Shown: positions 20,626 through 35,401 of the stretch, one piece after another
Layout: the number at the start of each line of letters is the position of its first letter
Numbering within the stretch: position 1 is the stretch's first letter
Assembly: GCF_002000085.1 (NCBI RefSeq)
Contig: NZ_MUZU01000005.1
Span: forward strand, 1 to 64,000
Origin: Pseudocolwellia agarivorans
GTDB taxonomy: Bacteria > Pseudomonadota > Gammaproteobacteria > Enterobacterales > Alteromonadaceae
Length of the DNA stretch: 64,000 bases
Direction of reading: 5' to 3'
Made by a program: the position numbers and the translations under genes
The notes under the pieces: model-generated
The model's database searches: none
Told to the model about the DNA's origin: nothing
The model's input: the letters and a program-made list of their open reading frames with translations, nothing else

Positions 20626-20903
20626 CTTGGCCCAAGCCTTAAAAAGTAAAGAGATAAACTAACTATAGATTATTCATGCGACGCTTTATAAATCAAGGTT
20701 AAATAATTATTTTTAATGGTTTTTTGTAACTAAATAACCGAACTCAATAACCTTATATAGATTTTATGTCACTTTTTTGATTTCTCCTCTTTTATATCTC
20801 TATCTAAACGTAAATATTTTTATTTTATAAAGTTGATTAATGGTTGATTAAAATAACGCTAAGTTTAAAATTAGCCGACTTTTACCCTACTTTAGAGTGT
20901 TAG

Positions 20904-21158
20904 ATGACTGAACAAACAAACCAGTTATTTGAAAAAGCTAATCACCAATTAGATACAATTGGTTTACGATGCCCAGAGCCTGTGATGATGATTAGAAAAA
21001 AAATAAGACAGCTGGAAGTAGGTGAAACGTTATTGATCACCGCTGACGACCCTTCTACGACTCGGGATATTCCAAGTTTTTGCAGATTTATGGATCATGA
21101 ATTGCTTAGTATGAAGGTTAATGACAAACCTTATTGTTATTTAATAAAAAAACAATAA
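20904..21158 (+). CDS. tusA: Sulfurtransferase TusA
   Basis: Small sulfur carrier (84 residues) that accepts persulfide sulfur from IscS and passes it to the TusBCD/TusE relay for 2-thiolation of tRNA wobble uridine. The motif [10 protein letters not shown] contains the active-site cysteine (Cys23), and [20 protein letters not shown] matches the family. It is a single gene with its own terminator. Confidence 0.96.
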   Translation: MTEQTNQLFEKANHQLDTIGLRCPEPVMMIRKKIRQLEVGETLLITADDPSTTRDIPSFCRFMDHELLSMKVNDKPYCYLIKKQ

Positions 21159-21185
21159 GCATACAACTCAATATTTCAAAAACAA

Positions 21186-21210
21186 AAAAGGAAGCATAAA
21201 GCTTCCTTTT
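21186..21210. terminator. Bidirectional terminator between tusA and glyS
   Basis: Ten-bp stem AAAAGGAAGC (21186-21195) / GCTTCCTTTT (21201-21210) with loop ATAAA. It lies between the converging ends of tusA and glyS and has A- and T-runs for both strands. Confidence 0.88.
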
Positions 21211-21237
21211 GAAATTATATACTTTAATTACGTAAGT

Positions 21238-23304
21238 TTATTGGAGTACTGAAATATCAGCTATTGCCAAAAAGCTATTACGAATATCGTTTAATAATGT
21301 TAAACGATTCACTTTCACGTTTTCATCATCAGCCATTACCATCACATTATCGAAGAAGGTATCAACAGGATCTCTTAATAAGGCTAATTCAGACAATGCA
21401 GCTTGGTATTCTTTAGCATCGGTTAATGGTTTAACTTTAGCACTTACTTGCTCAAAAATAGCTAACAAGTCTGTTTCTGCTGATTCACAAGCATAGTCGG
21501 CATTTACGCTAGTAAATAATTCACCTTCAAACTTAGCTAAAATATTACCAACACGTTTATTTGCTGCAGCAAGAGTTACTGCTTCAGGCAATTGTTTAAA
21601 GTGTGTTACCGCATGAATACGCTTATCAAAATCTAATGGCGCTGTTGGTGAATTATTTAATACTGCTTGAATTACATCTACACTAATATTTTGTTCTTGG
21701 TAATACGCTTTATAACGACCTAATACAAATTCAATGACTTGCTCAAGTGTATTATCATTTGTTAATTTTGCACCATAAAGTTCAATACTTTTAGTTAATA
21801 GATCCGCAATATCTAAGTTAAGCTGTTTTTCAATAATAATACGGATCAAACCTATAGCTGCTCGGCGTAGTGCAAATGGGTCTTTGTCGCCTTTAGGTTG
21901 TTGGTTAATACCAAAAATCCCAACTAAAGTATCAATTTTATCTGCTATTGCTACAGTACAGCCGATATTACCTTCAGGTAATGTATCACCTGAAAACCTA
22001 GGTTTATATTGATCTTCTAATGCTTGAGCAACAGCATCATTTTCACCGTCATGCTGTGCATAGTATTTTCCCATAGTACCTTGTACCTGTGGGAATTCTA
22101 ATACCATTTCAGACATTAAGTCTGTTTTACTGAGTAATCCAGCTCTATTCGCATCAGTAGTATTTTCGCCAAGCTTACTTGCCACAAACTCACTTAACGC
22201 TGCAATACGTTCTGATTTAGCTTTAAGCGTACCTAATTGCTTTTGAAACAATACCGATTCTAAACTAGCCAACCTACTTTCAAGCGTTTGTTTTTTATCA
22301 GTTTTAAAAAAGAACTCTGCATCAGCTAAACGTGGTCGAATAACTTTCTCATTACCAAATATGACTTGATTTGGATCTTTACTTTCAATGTTGGTAATAA
22401 AGATAAACTGATTTAATAATTTTCCATCTTTACCATTTACAGGAAAATATTTTTGATGGTCTTTCATTGAATAAATTAAAGGCTCAGGTGGAACATTTAA
22501 AAAATCTTCATCAAAACTTCCCACTAAAGCAACAGGCCACTCAACCAAAGCTGTTACTTCATCAATCAGGTCGTCGTCTAAAAGTGGTACACCGTTGATC
22601 TCCTCAGCCACTACTTTTATTTGCTCTAAAAGAAGTTGCTGACGTTTATCATAATCAACCATAACATAAGCACTGTGCATCAGCGATTCATAGTTGTTAG
22701 CATGATCAATAGTCACTAAACCGTGATGGTGGAATCTATGTCCTGTAACAAGATTATTTGATGATACACCTAAGCTTTCACCTGCAATAATTTTTGAACC
22801 ATAAAGCATAACTAAAGTATGAACAGGTCTGATAAATTGAGTTCTAGTACTCCCCCAACGCATTGGTTTAGGAATAGGCAGTTTGCTAATTGCTTGATTA
22901 ACAAAAGCTGGAATTAATTCATCAACAGATTTACCTGCTTGAATAGCTTTATGTAGTAACCATTCACCTTTATCTGTTTTTAATCGTTCAGCTTGCTCAA
23001 CGGTTATGCCATTTGAACGTGCCCAACCTTCAGCAGCTTTACTTGCTTTTCCAGCCTCATCAAAAGCAACATTAACTGCAGGGCCTCTTTTTTCAATTTC
23101 TTTATCTTCTTGCTTTTCATCCAAATCGATAACTTTAACCGCTAATCGTCTAGGAGTAGCAAACCATTTAATATCGCTATACGTTAAATTAGCACTATCT
23201 AATTGAGATTTAATTTGCTCAAAAAAAGTAATAGCCAGCGTTTTTAAACTCTTTGGTGGTAACTCTTCAGTACCTAATTCTATTAATAATGTTTCTTTAG
23301 ACAT
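21238..23304 (-). CDS. glyS: Glycyl-tRNA synthetase beta subunit
   Basis: Beta chain of the bacterial alpha2beta2 glycyl-tRNA synthetase, required with GlyQ to charge tRNA-Gly. The 688 residues match E. coli GlyS (689). Typical blocks are LLIELGTEELPPKSL at the N-terminus, PIPKPMRWGSTRTQFIRPVH, KDHQKYFPV and QPKGDKDPFALRRAAIGLIR, followed by a C-terminal anticodon-binding-like region. It lies five bases downstream of glyQ. Confidence 0.98.
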   Translation of the reverse strand: MSKETLLIELGTEELPPKSLKTLAITFFEQIKSQLDSANLTYSDIKWFATPRRLAVKVIDLDEKQEDKEIEKRGPAVNVAFDEAGKASKAAEGWARSNGITVEQAERLKTDKGEWLLHKAIQAGKSVDELIPAFVNQAISKLPIPKPMRWGSTRTQFIRPVHTLVMLYGSKIIAGESLGVSSNNLVTGHRFHHHGLVTIDHANNYESLMHSAYVMVDYDKRQQLLLEQIKVVAEEINGVPLLDDDLIDEVTALVEWPVALVGSFDEDFLNVPPEPLIYSMKDHQKYFPVNGKDGKLLNQFIFITNIESKDPNQVIFGNEKVIRPRLADAEFFFKTDKKQTLESRLASLESVLFQKQLGTLKAKSERIAALSEFVASKLGENTTDANRAGLLSKTDLMSEMVLEFPQVQGTMGKYYAQHDGENDAVAQALEDQYKPRFSGDTLPEGNIGCTVAIADKIDTLVGIFGINQQPKGDKDPFALRRAAIGLIRIIIEKQLNLDIADLLTKSIELYGAKLTNDNTLEQVIEFVLGRYKAYYQEQNISVDVIQAVLNNSPTAPLDFDKRIHAVTHFKQLPEAVTLAAANKRVGNILAKFEGELFTSVNADYACESAETDLLAIFEQVSAKVKPLTDAKEYQAALSELALLRDPVDTFFDNVMVMADDENVKVNRLTLLNDIRNSFLAIADISVLQ

Positions 23305-23309
23305 ATCGG

Positions 23310-24233
23310 TTACTCCTGCCCCACTTTAGATGTTTGATTTTTGCAAAGTGGAAAACCGAGTTCTTCACGTTTAGCATAATAAGATTCAGCACATGCTTTA
23401 GATAATGCTCTTACTCGTAATATATAACGCTGTCTTTCCGTCACAGAAATCGCATGACGAGCATCTAAAAGGTTAAATGCATGTGATGCTTTCATTACTT
23501 GCTCGTAAGCTGGTAATGGTAAATTAGCTTCATTTAAACGCTGGCTTTCTAGCTCACATTGATCGAATTGTTTAAATAGTGCATCTACATCTGCATGTTC
23601 AAAGTTATAAGTTGATTGTTCAACTTCGTTTTGATGAAAAATGTCACCATATAGTACTTTCCCCATCGGGCCATCAGTCCACACTAGGTCATAAATACTA
23701 TCAACATTTTGTATGTACATAGCTAAACGCTCTAAACCATAAGTAATTTCACCAGTTACTGGTGCACACTCCAATCCACCTACTTGTTGAAAATAAGTAA
23801 ATTGGGTAACTTCCATACCATTTAACCAAATTTCCCAACCTAGACCCCAAGCACCTAACGTTGGTGATTCCCAGTTATCTTCTACAAATCTAATATCATG
23901 TACTAACGGATCTATACCTAACTCTTTCAAAGAGTTTAAATATAACTCTTGGATATTTTTTGGCGATGGTTTCAACATTACTTGAAATTGATAGTAATGT
24001 TGAAGTCTATTAGGATTTTCACCATAGCGACCATCAGTAGGACGTCTACAAGGTTGCACATACGCGCTACTCATTGGCTCAGGACCAATAGCTCGTAAGA
24101 AAGTCATAGGATGGAAAGTTCCCGCTCCTACCTCTAGATCCAAAGGCTGAATAATTACGCAGCCTTGTCTTGCCCAATAATCTTGTAACTGTAAGATTAA
24201 ACCTTGAAATGTTTTTATATTAAACGTACTCAT
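23310..24233 (-). CDS. glyQ: Glycyl-tRNA synthetase alpha subunit
   Basis: Catalytic alpha chain (class II core) of glycyl-tRNA synthetase, 307 residues. It has [40 protein letters not shown] and [20 protein letters not shown], with [12 protein letters not shown] as motif 3. First gene of glyQS. The 247 bp upstream, between it and gyrB, contain the gyrB terminator and no supported gene. Confidence 0.98.
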   Translation of the reverse strand: MSTFNIKTFQGLILQLQDYWARQGCVIIQPLDLEVGAGTFHPMTFLRAIGPEPMSSAYVQPCRRPTDGRYGENPNRLQHYYQFQVMLKPSPKNIQELYLNSLKELGIDPLVHDIRFVEDNWESPTLGAWGLGWEIWLNGMEVTQFTYFQQVGGLECAPVTGEITYGLERLAMYIQNVDSIYDLVWTDGPMGKVLYGDIFHQNEVEQSTYNFEHADVDALFKQFDQCELESQRLNEANLPLPAYEQVMKASHAFNLLDARHAISVTERQRYILRVRALSKACAESYYAKREELGFPLCKNQTSKVGQE

Positions 24234-24420
24234 GAATATCCAGTTTTCAATAGGGTTATAAGTTTATATTTTGTTAGCAATTATACGCATTGTGCTTTTG
24301 TTAGCCTAGCCATGTAGCACATATTTATTAATTATTTTTATTCTTTAATTTATTAGTGTTGAAATCAACACCCGGACATCAATATTTATATATAAAAATT
24401 AATAGTGATATGATTAAGTT

Positions 24421-24455
24421 AAAAAAAAACCATTCTTTTTATAAGAATGGTTTTT
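24421..24455 (-). terminator. Rho-independent terminator after gyrB
   Basis: Stem CCATTCTT / AAGAATGG (24430-24450) with loop TTTAT, flanked by A9 and T5. On the minus strand it lies 26 bp downstream of gyrB and ends the dnaA-dnaN-recF-gyrB transcript. Confidence 0.85.
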
Positions 24456-24480
24456 ATAATATTGATTTAATTAAATTTTA

Positions 24481-28024
<3,544 letters not shown>

Positions 28025-28025
<1 letters not shown>

Positions 28026-29128
28026 TACAAACGCATAGGCATAACAACATACGTTGCTTCACCAGTATCAGCACCTTCAATAACTACACTACTATTCGCA
28101 TCAGCAAGAGTAAATTTAACATTAGTATCTTTTATCGCATTAAGTACGTCTAATACATAACTTACATTAAAACCCACTTCTACATCTTCAAACGGAAAGT
28201 CAATCTCAACAACTTCTTCAGCTTGTTCTTGCTCAGGGTTATTAGCTGTAATTTTGAGTTCAGAGCTTGAAAAATTAAGTCTTACTCCTCTAAATTTTTC
28301 ATTTGATAATATAGCGGCACGAGATAAAACTTGTCTCATTTCTTCACGACTAGTTTGTAAAATTTTATCACCGTTACGTGGTAACACTCTTCTATAATCA
28401 GGGAAACGACCATCAACTAACTTACTCGTAAATGAAAACTCAGTATCAATAATACGGATATGGTTAGAGCCTAGAAATACTTTTACCGTTTCTTCTAATG
28501 GATCAAGTAATCTTATTATTTCTAAAATTCCTTTACGGGGTACTATGACTTGTCTGGTCGGTAAGGCTAAAGTGTCGTTTGAAATTTTACAAATTGCTAA
28601 ACGGTGACCGTCTGTTGCAACAGAACGAATTTCGTTTCCTTCCGTCTCAATAGACATTCCATTTAAGTAATAACGAACATCTTGATTCGCCATCGAGAAA
28701 TGTGTACTTTCAATAAGTCTTAAAAATTCTGATTTCAATAATTGAAATTCTACATCACCTTGCCATTCTTCAATATTTGGAAAGTCATCAGCAGATAATG
28801 TAGAAAGTGTATATTTACTTCTGCCTGTAGAAATTTTAATTATTTCGTTTTCTAACTCAAACTCCAAAAGAGAATCGTCAGGTAAGCTTTTACAAATATC
28901 TAAAAGTTTTCTAGCGGGAATGGTAACTTTAGCATCTTGTGCATGGTTATCAATTTGTGCATAAGAAACCATTTCAAGCTCTAAATCTGTGGCTGTTAGG
29001 GTAAGTGACTGCCCACTAACCTCTAACAATACATTACTTAAAATGGGTAATGTACTTTTTCTTTCAACAGCGCCAGAAACAAGTAACAACGGTTTTAAAA
29101 GTGATTCCCTATTTATTGAAAACTTCAT
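28025..29128 (-). CDS. dnaN: DNA polymerase III beta sliding clamp
   Basis: Ring-shaped processivity clamp, 367 residues (366 in E. coli) with three clamp domains. It begins MKFSINRESLLKPLLLVSGA, has the domain blocks LPILSNVLLEVSGQSLTLTATDLE and VATDGHRLAICK, and ends in VVMPMRL, the family's C-terminus. The transposon-encoded TnsE in this window belongs to a family that contacts this clamp. It overlaps recF by one base. Confidence 0.99.
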
Positions 29129-29159
29129 TTTTATACCTATAAAAATTTTAATTAACTAA

Positions 29160-30518
29160 TTAAGATGAAAGTGTTCTTATCAAGTTTGAATAATCTTCTT
29201 TTATGTCGTGAGTTTCTTCTCTCAAAGATTTAACTTTACGACATGCATGTAAAACAGTTGTATGATCTCTCCCGCCAAAAGCATCGCCAATTTCAGGTAA
29301 GCTATGATTTGTCAGTTCTTTAGAAAGTGCCATAGCAATTTGTCTTGGACGTGCAACAGATCTATTACGTCTTTTAGATAACAAATCTGAAACTTTAATT
29401 TTATAATATTCAGCGACTGTTCTTTGTATGTTATCAATTGTGACAAGTTTATCTTGAAGTGCAAGTAAATCCCGTAAAGCCTCACGAACAAAATCTATTG
29501 TTATAGCTCTACCGGTAAAATTAGCATTAGCAACAACTCTATTTAAAGCACCTTCAAGTTCGCGAACATTAGAGCGAAGGCGTTTAGCAATAAAAAATGC
29601 AACTTCGTCAGCTAAATTAATATTACTCTCTTCTGCTTTACGCTTTAATATAGCAACACGCGTTTCTAATTCGGGAGGTTCAATTGCAATAGTTAACCCC
29701 CAACCAAAACGAGATTTTAATCTGTCTTCAACATCAACTTCTTTAGGATAACGATCACTCGTTAAAATTATTTGTTGATTACCTTCAAGTAAAGCATTGA
29801 ATGTATGGAAAAATTCTTCTTGAGTGCGATCTTTACCAACAAAGAATTGAATATCATCAATCAATAATGCATCAACAGAACGATAAAATTGTTTAAACTT
29901 TTCCATTTCATTGTTTTGCAAGGCACGAACCATATCTTGAACGAAACGTTCTGAATGCATATAGGCTATTTTTGCATCAGGATTATTAGCTAAAATACCA
30001 TTGCCAACAGCGTGTAATAAATGGGTCTTACCTAAACCAGTACCACCATAAATAAATAATGGATTGTAAGCTGAACCAGGATTGTCAGCTACTTGTGAAG
30101 CTGCTGCTCTAGCCAATTGATTAGATTTACCTTCCACGAAGTTATCAAAGGTATATTTATCACGAACGTTGGCTGTTTTAGGTAAAGTCGTTTCTGAAGG
30201 TGCTTTAGATTTTTTAACCGTACTCGATTGCGGTGTAGGTGCTTTACTTACCACTTGGTCTGCATTATTAGTAGGAATACTACCAACATCAAAGCGTAAC
30301 ATAGGTGGATTTGTAGGATCATTTAAAGAAACCAATTCATTCAAACGATTCAAATATTTATCTCTTACCCAATCTAATACAAATCGATTAGGTGCAAACA
30401 GTGTTACAACATTGTTATCTATAATGCATTGAAGTGGGCGAATCCACATACTAAATTGTTGAGCAGGCAATTCTTCTTGTAAGATAGACAGACAACGTTG
30501 CCAATGTGATTGATCCAA
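29160..30518 (-). CDS. dnaA: Chromosomal replication initiator protein DnaA
   Basis: Binds DnaA boxes and melts oriC. The 452 residues show domain I ([20 protein letters not shown]), a variable linker of about 40 residues, an AAA+ domain with Walker [20 protein letters not shown] and Walker [13 protein letters not shown], and the DNA-binding domain IV with [19 protein letters not shown]. The start is a TTG at 30518 with GGAG six bases upstream. First gene of dnaA-dnaN-recF-gyrB. A DnaA box in its upstream region suggests autoregulation. Confidence 0.99.
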   Translation of the reverse strand: MDQSHWQRCLSILQEELPAQQFSMWIRPLQCIIDNNVVTLFAPNRFVLDWVRDKYLNRLNELVSLNDPTNPPMLRFDVGSIPTNNADQVVSKAPTPQSSTVKKSKAPSETTLPKTANVRDKYTFDNFVEGKSNQLARAAASQVADNPGSAYNPLFIYGGTGLGKTHLLHAVGNGILANNPDAKIAYMHSERFVQDMVRALQNNEMEKFKQFYRSVDALLIDDIQFFVGKDRTQEEFFHTFNALLEGNQQIILTSDRYPKEVDVEDRLKSRFGWGLTIAIEPPELETRVAILKRKAEESNINLADEVAFFIAKRLRSNVRELEGALNRVVANANFTGRAITIDFVREALRDLLALQDKLVTIDNIQRTVAEYYKIKVSDLLSKRRNRSVARPRQIAMALSKELTNHSLPEIGDAFGGRDHTTVLHACRKVKSLREETHDIKEDYSNLIRTLSS

Positions 30519-30883
30519 CCAAAACTCCTAAGATGCTATATTTAATTTTTACTCATTAATAAAAAATTGAAGTAATATAAAATAGCGGAAAACTGTTAAA
30601 AAAATTATCTATAAATAGCATTATCTACGTAGTTATCCACAAGTTCAATATTGACATTTACAATAAACCAATAAACCCGCTAAAAATACTATTAACTATA
30701 TAATTATAATACAATTAATAATTCAATAATAATAATATTTTGATGTTAAAAACCAAGACTAATCACATAAAAACCCTCTGAAATAGTTAATAAAAAAGGT
30801 TATATGTGATGAAACTGTGGATACTTAATATTTAATACGAAAGATCAGCTAAGGATCCTTTGAAAAAATACCTATAGTTCATG
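30519..30883. promoter_or_regulatory. Intergenic control region between dnaA and rpmH, with DnaA boxes
   Basis: AT-rich noncoding stretch between the divergent dnaA and rpmH units. It has a perfect DnaA box TTATCCACA at 30633-30641 (plus strand) and an 8/9 box at 30816-30824 (TGTGGATAC on plus). The dnaA promoter must lie in its left part; I cannot assign its -35/-10 with confidence because of the AT richness. The boxes are consistent with dnaA autoregulation. No gene is seen. Confidence 0.7.
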
Positions 30884-30912
30884 TTGACGCCTACAATTAA
30901 TCTGTATATAAT
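30884..30912 (+). promoter_or_regulatory. rpmH promoter
   Basis: -35 TTGACG (30884-30889), 17-bp spacer, -10 TATAAT (30907-30912), about 75 bp upstream of rpmH. This is a strong sigma70-type promoter, as expected for a ribosomal protein gene. Confidence 0.82.
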
Positions 30913-30987
30913 TCTGCCTCTTTTTTAGACCAGTGTGCTCATTTTAAGGCGACTTGCCAGGGCAACAACAACCGACGGATTAGCGTA

Positions 30988-31122
30988 ATGAAAAGAACAT
31001 TTCAACCTAGTGTATTAAAGCGTAAACGCAACCACGGCTTTCGTGCTCGTATGGCAACTAAGAACGGTCGTGCAGTTATTGCACGTCGTCGTGCTAAAGG
31101 CCGTGCAAGCTTAAGCGCATAA
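30988..31122 (+). CDS. rpmH: Large ribosomal subunit protein bL34
   Basis: A 44-residue, highly basic protein starting [20 protein letters not shown] and ending in GRASLSA. Length and sequence are those of bL34. It is the first gene of the conserved rpmH-rnpA-yidD-yidC-mnmE series next to dnaA. The gene is shorter than many gene-calling cutoffs and easy to miss. Confidence 0.98.
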   Translation: MKRTFQPSVLKRKRNHGFRARMATKNGRAVIARRRAKGRASLSA

Positions 31123-31162
31123 TCTCTTTTTTGATTTATCAAATAGAGTTCGAGTAACTACC

Positions 31163-31519
31163 ATGGTTACTTATGAATTTAATCGGGAGTCACGTTTGTT
31201 GACTCCCGGTCAATTCCAATCAGTATTTACTAAACCATTACGTTTTGGTTCTAGTCATATAACAATTCTTGTCATCCAAAATTCTAATAAACTTAATCGT
31301 TTGGGTTTAGCTATAGCTAAAAAAAGAGTTAAATTAGCTGTTCAAAGAAATAGAATTAAACGAGTAATTCGAGAAAGTTTTCGTTTAAATCAGCACAACC
31401 TCCCCCATATAGATATAGTTGTTATGGTAAAATCAGGTACTGATAAACTAGACAACAAAGAAATTAATCAACAATTAGAAAAAATATGGCGAAAAATAAT
31501 TCAGCGCCACAAAGTATAG
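31163..31519 (+). CDS. rnpA: Ribonuclease P protein component
   Basis: Basic protein subunit (118 residues) of RNase P, which matures tRNA 5' ends with the RNA subunit. Motifs are [40 protein letters not shown] (the conserved RNR block) and [10 protein letters not shown]. Its 3' end overlaps yidD by 34 bases, as commonly seen in this locus. Confidence 0.97.
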   Translation: MVTYEFNRESRLLTPGQFQSVFTKPLRFGSSHITILVIQNSNKLNRLGLAIAKKRVKLAVQRNRIKRVIRESFRLNQHNLPHIDIVVMVKSGTDKLDNKEINQQLEKIWRKIIQRHKV

Positions 31520-31734
31520 TAATTTATATAATAAAAGCTTACCAACGCTTGCTGAGCCCTTTATTGGGCAACAATTGTAGATTTAATCCAACATGTTCTT
31601 TTTATGCTATTGAGGCAATTAATCGCTTTGGAGTGTTAAAAGGTTGTTGGTTAGCGAGCAAACGTATACTAAAATGCCACCCACTTAATGCGGGAGGATC
31701 TGATCCCGTGCCACTATCAAAAAAAGAGAAATAA
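31486..31734 (+). CDS. yidD: Membrane protein insertion efficiency factor YidD
   Basis: An 82-residue membrane-associated protein that assists YidC-dependent insertion. It has the family motifs [20 protein letters not shown] and [16 protein letters not shown], with conserved cysteines. It overlaps rnpA and is followed six bases later by yidC. Confidence 0.96.
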   Translation: MAKNNSAPQSIVIYIIKAYQRLLSPLLGNNCRFNPTCSFYAIEAINRFGVLKGCWLASKRILKCHPLNAGGSDPVPLSKKEK

Positions 31735-31740
31735 TTCATT

Positions 31741-33366
31741 ATGGAATCTCAACGCAGTTTTTTGTTTATTGCGCTAATGGTTGTTACCTATTTATTATTT
31801 ACTGAATGGCAAAAAGATAATGCCCCAGTAATTGAACAACCAGCACAAGTACAAACTAATACTATTCAAAATGCTAACGGCGAATATATTCCCGAATCAT
31901 CAACTAATAGCGCCGTAATTCAAGAATCAATTAATCCTGTTAAACAGCTTGTATCTGTAAATACAGATGTTTTAGCAATAAAAATTGATACTCGTGGTGG
32001 TGATATTGTTGAAGCTAAATTATTAGAATTTAATACCGAGCAAGGTAATGGAATTCCATTTACATTAATGCAAAATGGTCCAAAAAAATATATAGCACAA
32101 AGTGGCTTAATTGGTGAACAAGGTATAGATCGTGTTATTAAAGGTCGTCCAATTTATCAAACTCAAGCAACAACGTATGAACTCGCAGATAAAGATTCAA
32201 TAGCTGTTGATTTAAACTTTGTAACCACTGATGGATTGGCAGTAACCAAACGCTTCACCTTTAATAAAGCAAGCTATAGCGTTAATGTTGAATACATCAT
32301 TAAAAATGACACAGCAGCTGTCGCTAGTGTGCAAATGTATGCTCAACTGAAACAATCAACGCTAGTAGAAAGCGGCTCAGCACTTATGCCAACATATAAT
32401 GGAGCTGCATATTCTACAACTGACGAAAGGTACGAAAAATATGGTTTTGATGATATAGCAGAGAAGAAGTTATCTCTTTCAACCATAGGTGGTTGGATTG
32501 CAATGTCAGAGCATTACTTTGTATCATCATGGATACCAAATAAAGACGATTTAAATCAGCTTTATACTACATATACTTCAAATCAAGATGCTGTCATTGG
32601 CTACAAAGCACCTATAATTTCAATACAACCAAATACCGAAATAACCACGTCTGCTATTTTATATGTAGGACCAAAGGATCAAGATGTACTTGAAACAATA
32701 GCTCCAAACTTAGATCTTACAATTGACTACGGTTTTTTGTGGATGATCAGTAAAGCATTGTTTTGGTTACTAATACAAATTCAATCTATTGTATCAAACT
32801 GGGGTTTAGCTATTATAGTAATTACTTTAATAGTTAAAGGTGCAATGTACCCGCTAACAAAAGCGCAGTACACATCTATGGCAAAAATGCGTGCTTTAGC
32901 GCCTAAAATGGCTCAATTAAAAGAACGTTTTGGTGATGATAGACAAAAAATGTCTCAAGCCACAATGGAAATGTACCGTAAAGAAAAAGTAAATCCTGCT
33001 GGTGGTTGCTTACCATTACTTATACAAATGCCTATATTCTTAGCTTTGTATTGGGTATTTTTAGAAAGTGTTGAATTACGCCATGCACCTTTCATGTTAT
33101 GGATACAAGATTTATCTGCAATGGATCCTTACTACGTATTACCTGTACTTATGGGTATCAGTATGTTTGTAATGCAAAAGATGCAACCCATGACAATACA
33201 AGATCCAATGCAACAAAAGATAATGCAATACATGCCTGTTGCTTTCTCAGTGTTTATGGCATGGTTCCCATCAGGGTTAGTACTTTATTGGTTTATAAGT
33301 AACTTAATTTCAATAGCACAAATGAAAATAATATTTTCAGGATTAGAAAAAGCTAAAGAAAAATAA
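31741..33366 (+). CDS. yidC: Membrane protein insertase YidC
   Basis: Inner membrane insertase and chaperone, 541 residues (548 in E. coli). An N-terminal transmembrane segment (residues 5-20, FLFIALMVVTYLLF) precedes a large periplasmic domain (about 40-330). The conserved core of five membrane segments follows, with GLAIIVITLIVKGAMYPLTK (the hydrophilic-groove arginine is replaced by lysine, as in many gammaproteobacterial sequences' neighbouring positions) and NPAGGCLPLLIQMPIFLALY. A terminator follows. The comment on the lysine position is from memory and should be checked by alignment. Confidence 0.97.
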   Translation: MESQRSFLFIALMVVTYLLFTEWQKDNAPVIEQPAQVQTNTIQNANGEYIPESSTNSAVIQESINPVKQLVSVNTDVLAIKIDTRGGDIVEAKLLEFNTEQGNGIPFTLMQNGPKKYIAQSGLIGEQGIDRVIKGRPIYQTQATTYELADKDSIAVDLNFVTTDGLAVTKRFTFNKASYSVNVEYIIKNDTAAVASVQMYAQLKQSTLVESGSALMPTYNGAAYSTTDERYEKYGFDDIAEKKLSLSTIGGWIAMSEHYFVSSWIPNKDDLNQLYTTYTSNQDAVIGYKAPIISIQPNTEITTSAILYVGPKDQDVLETIAPNLDLTIDYGFLWMISKALFWLLIQIQSIVSNWGLAIIVITLIVKGAMYPLTKAQYTSMAKMRALAPKMAQLKERFGDDRQKMSQATMEMYRKEKVNPAGGCLPLLIQMPIFLALYWVFLESVELRHAPFMLWIQDLSAMDPYYVLPVLMGISMFVMQKMQPMTIQDPMQQKIMQYMPVAFSVFMAWFPSGLVLYWFISNLISIAQMKIIFSGLEKAKEK

Positions 33367-33385
33367 TCAACACGAAAATATATAT

Positions 33386-33413
33386 AAAGGTGACTTAGGT
33401 CACCTTTTTTTTT
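33386..33413 (+). terminator. Rho-independent terminator after yidC
   Basis: Stem GGTGAC (33389-33394) / GTCACC (33399-33404), extended by A-T pairs, with loop TTAG and a run of nine T. It lies 20 bp downstream of yidC. Confidence 0.9.
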
Positions 33414-33519
33414 ATCAATAATTTCTACATCCCCTTCCACATAATAATTCACATCATGCATATTTAAATACTTTAGGGTTATAATACACACAAAATAAAA
33501 GCGTTAAATCGAGTAATAA

Positions 33520-34905
33520 ATGAGTGAAATAAGTTTAGCTAACCTAGCCAAAGAAACCATTGCGGCACAAGCTACTGCACCAGGTAGAGGTGGAGTTGGC
33601 ATTATCAGAGTATCTGGTCCAGAGGTACAAAATGTAGCTAAAGCTATTTTAGGTAAATTACCTGAACTTAGAAAAGCTGAATATCTTCCTTTTAAAAACT
33701 TAAGGGGTGAAATTTTAGATCAAGGAATAGCTTTATATTTTAAAGGCCCTATTTCATTTACTGGTGAAGATATTATTGAATTTCAAGGGCACGGTGGCCC
33801 TGTAATTTTAGATATGCTACTCAAAGAAATTTTATCCTTGCCTAAAGTCAGAATGGCAAACCCCGGTGAATTTAGTGAACAAGCATTTTTAAACGATAAG
33901 TTAGATTTAACACAAGCAGAAGCCATTGCTGATTTAATCAATTCAAGTTCAGAACAAGCGGCTAAATGTGCACTTAACTCTCTTCAAGGCGACTTCTCTA
34001 GACTTATTAATCAACTGGTTGAAGATACTATTCATTTAAGAATGTACGTAGAAGCAGCGATAGACTTTCCAGAGGAAGAAATTGATTTTCTCGCAGATAA
34101 AAAAGTTGTAGATAAGCTTAAAAGTATTATTACCCAAGTAATTGATGTGCGTAAACAAGCACAGCAAGGTGCCATTATTAGAGAAGGTATGCGCGTTGTA
34201 ATTGCAGGCAGGCCTAACGCTGGTAAATCAAGCCTACTCAATTCCCTTAGTGGTAAAGAGAGCGCAATAGTGACAGATATAGCAGGTACCACTCGAGATG
34301 TATTATCAGAGCAAATACATATTGATGGTATGCCTTTACATATTATTGATACAGCAGGACTACGAGAAAGCACAGATAAAGTAGAACAAATAGGGATCGA
34401 ACGAGCTTGGAATGAAATTAACCAAGCAGATCGTGTATTACTTATGGTTGATTCATCACTTAATATTGATGAGGATCCTAAACAGCAATGGCCAGAATTT
34501 TTTGCTAAATTACCTGAAAAAATTGGCTTAACCGTTATTCGCAATAAAGCAGATATTAGTAAAGCTCAAACGGGATACTCAAACCCAAATAATACACCTA
34601 CCATAACATTATCAGCTAAAAATGGTGATGGTGTTGCTGTACTAAAAGAACATTTAAAAGAGATTATGGGCTATCAGGGGAGCACTGAAGGTGGCTTTAT
34701 GGCCCGTCGTAGACATTTGTCAGCATTAGAAAAAGCCCATAACCACTTAGAAATAGGCTTAGAACAACTAGAATCTTATGTAGCAGGTGAAATACTTGCT
34801 GAAGAACTCAGGTTTTGCCAAGAAGAGTTGAACCAAATAACAGGTGAATTTACTAATGATGACTTATTAACTGAGATATTTTCATCATTCTGTATTGGTA
34901 AATAG
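33520..34905 (+). CDS. mnmE: tRNA uridine-5-carboxymethylaminomethyl GTPase MnmE
   Basis: With MnmG it installs the cmnm5 group on wobble uridine. The 461 residues comprise an N-terminal folate-binding domain ([20 protein letters not shown]), a helical domain and an inserted G domain with [17 protein letters not shown] (G1), DIAGTTRD (G2) and DTAGLRES (G3), then RNKAD (G4). The C-terminus is CIGK with the conserved cysteine. It is separated from its partner mnmG only by mioC and oriC. Confidence 0.98.
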   Translation: MSEISLANLAKETIAAQATAPGRGGVGIIRVSGPEVQNVAKAILGKLPELRKAEYLPFKNLRGEILDQGIALYFKGPISFTGEDIIEFQGHGGPVILDMLLKEILSLPKVRMANPGEFSEQAFLNDKLDLTQAEAIADLINSSSEQAAKCALNSLQGDFSRLINQLVEDTIHLRMYVEAAIDFPEEEIDFLADKKVVDKLKSIITQVIDVRKQAQQGAIIREGMRVVIAGRPNAGKSSLLNSLSGKESAIVTDIAGTTRDVLSEQIHIDGMPLHIIDTAGLRESTDKVEQIGIERAWNEINQADRVLLMVDSSLNIDEDPKQQWPEFFAKLPEKIGLTVIRNKADISKAQTGYSNPNNTPTITLSAKNGDGVAVLKEHLKEIMGYQGSTEGGFMARRRHLSALEKAHNHLEIGLEQLESYVAGEILAEELRFCQEELNQITGEFTNDDLLTEIFSSFCIGK

Positions 34906-34957
34906 CCGAATAAACAACGAATAAAATCACTTATTTAACCCCATTTATGAGATAAAT

Positions 34958-35401
34958 ATGAGTTCATATCAAATTATTGTTGGCAGTATGTTAGGTGGAA
35001 CTGAGTACGTAGCTGAAGCTTGTGAAGAACAATTAAACGCTTTAGGGCATCAAACTAAGCTACATTTAACACCTAATTTTGAAGAAATAAAAAATAAAAA
35101 CACAAATTGGCTAATTTGCACTTCAACTCATGGCGCTGGAGATTACCCTGATAACATCCAAAAATTTGTTTTAGATCTTGAAAACAGCACACAGGATCTA
35201 ACAAGTATTAATTATATGATCATAGGGATCGGTGATCGTAATTATGATACTTATTGCTTAGCTGCTAAAAACATAGATAAACTATTAAATTCAAAAGGTT
35301 GTGTAAAAATAACAACAATAAAACTATTGGATATGTCACAAGATATAGATCCAGAAGATCTTGCTCAATGCTGGATTACTGAAAATAAAGATCTATTGTA
35401 A
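34958..35401 (+). CDS. mioC: Flavodoxin-like protein MioC
   Basis: FMN-binding flavodoxin-fold protein of 147 residues. It has the phosphate-binding loop IIVGSMLGGTEYVAEA, then TSTHGAGDYPDNIQKF and MIIGIGDRNYDTYC. E. coli MioC participates in electron transfer related to biotin synthase. Location directly beside oriC is as in E. coli, where mioC transcription affects the origin. Confidence 0.95.
   Translation: MSSYQIIVGSMLGGTEYVAEACEEQLNALGHQTKLHLTPNFEEIKNKNTNWLICTSTHGAGDYPDNIQKFVLDLENSTQDLTSINYMIIGIGDRNYDTYCLAAKNIDKLLNSKGCVKITTIKLLDMSQDIDPEDLAQCWITENKDLL

Noticed and set aside
34032-34544. 170-codon minus-strand frame inside mnmE
   Set aside because: It is antisense to the conserved G domain; its cysteine/serine-rich composition is typical of a shadow frame.
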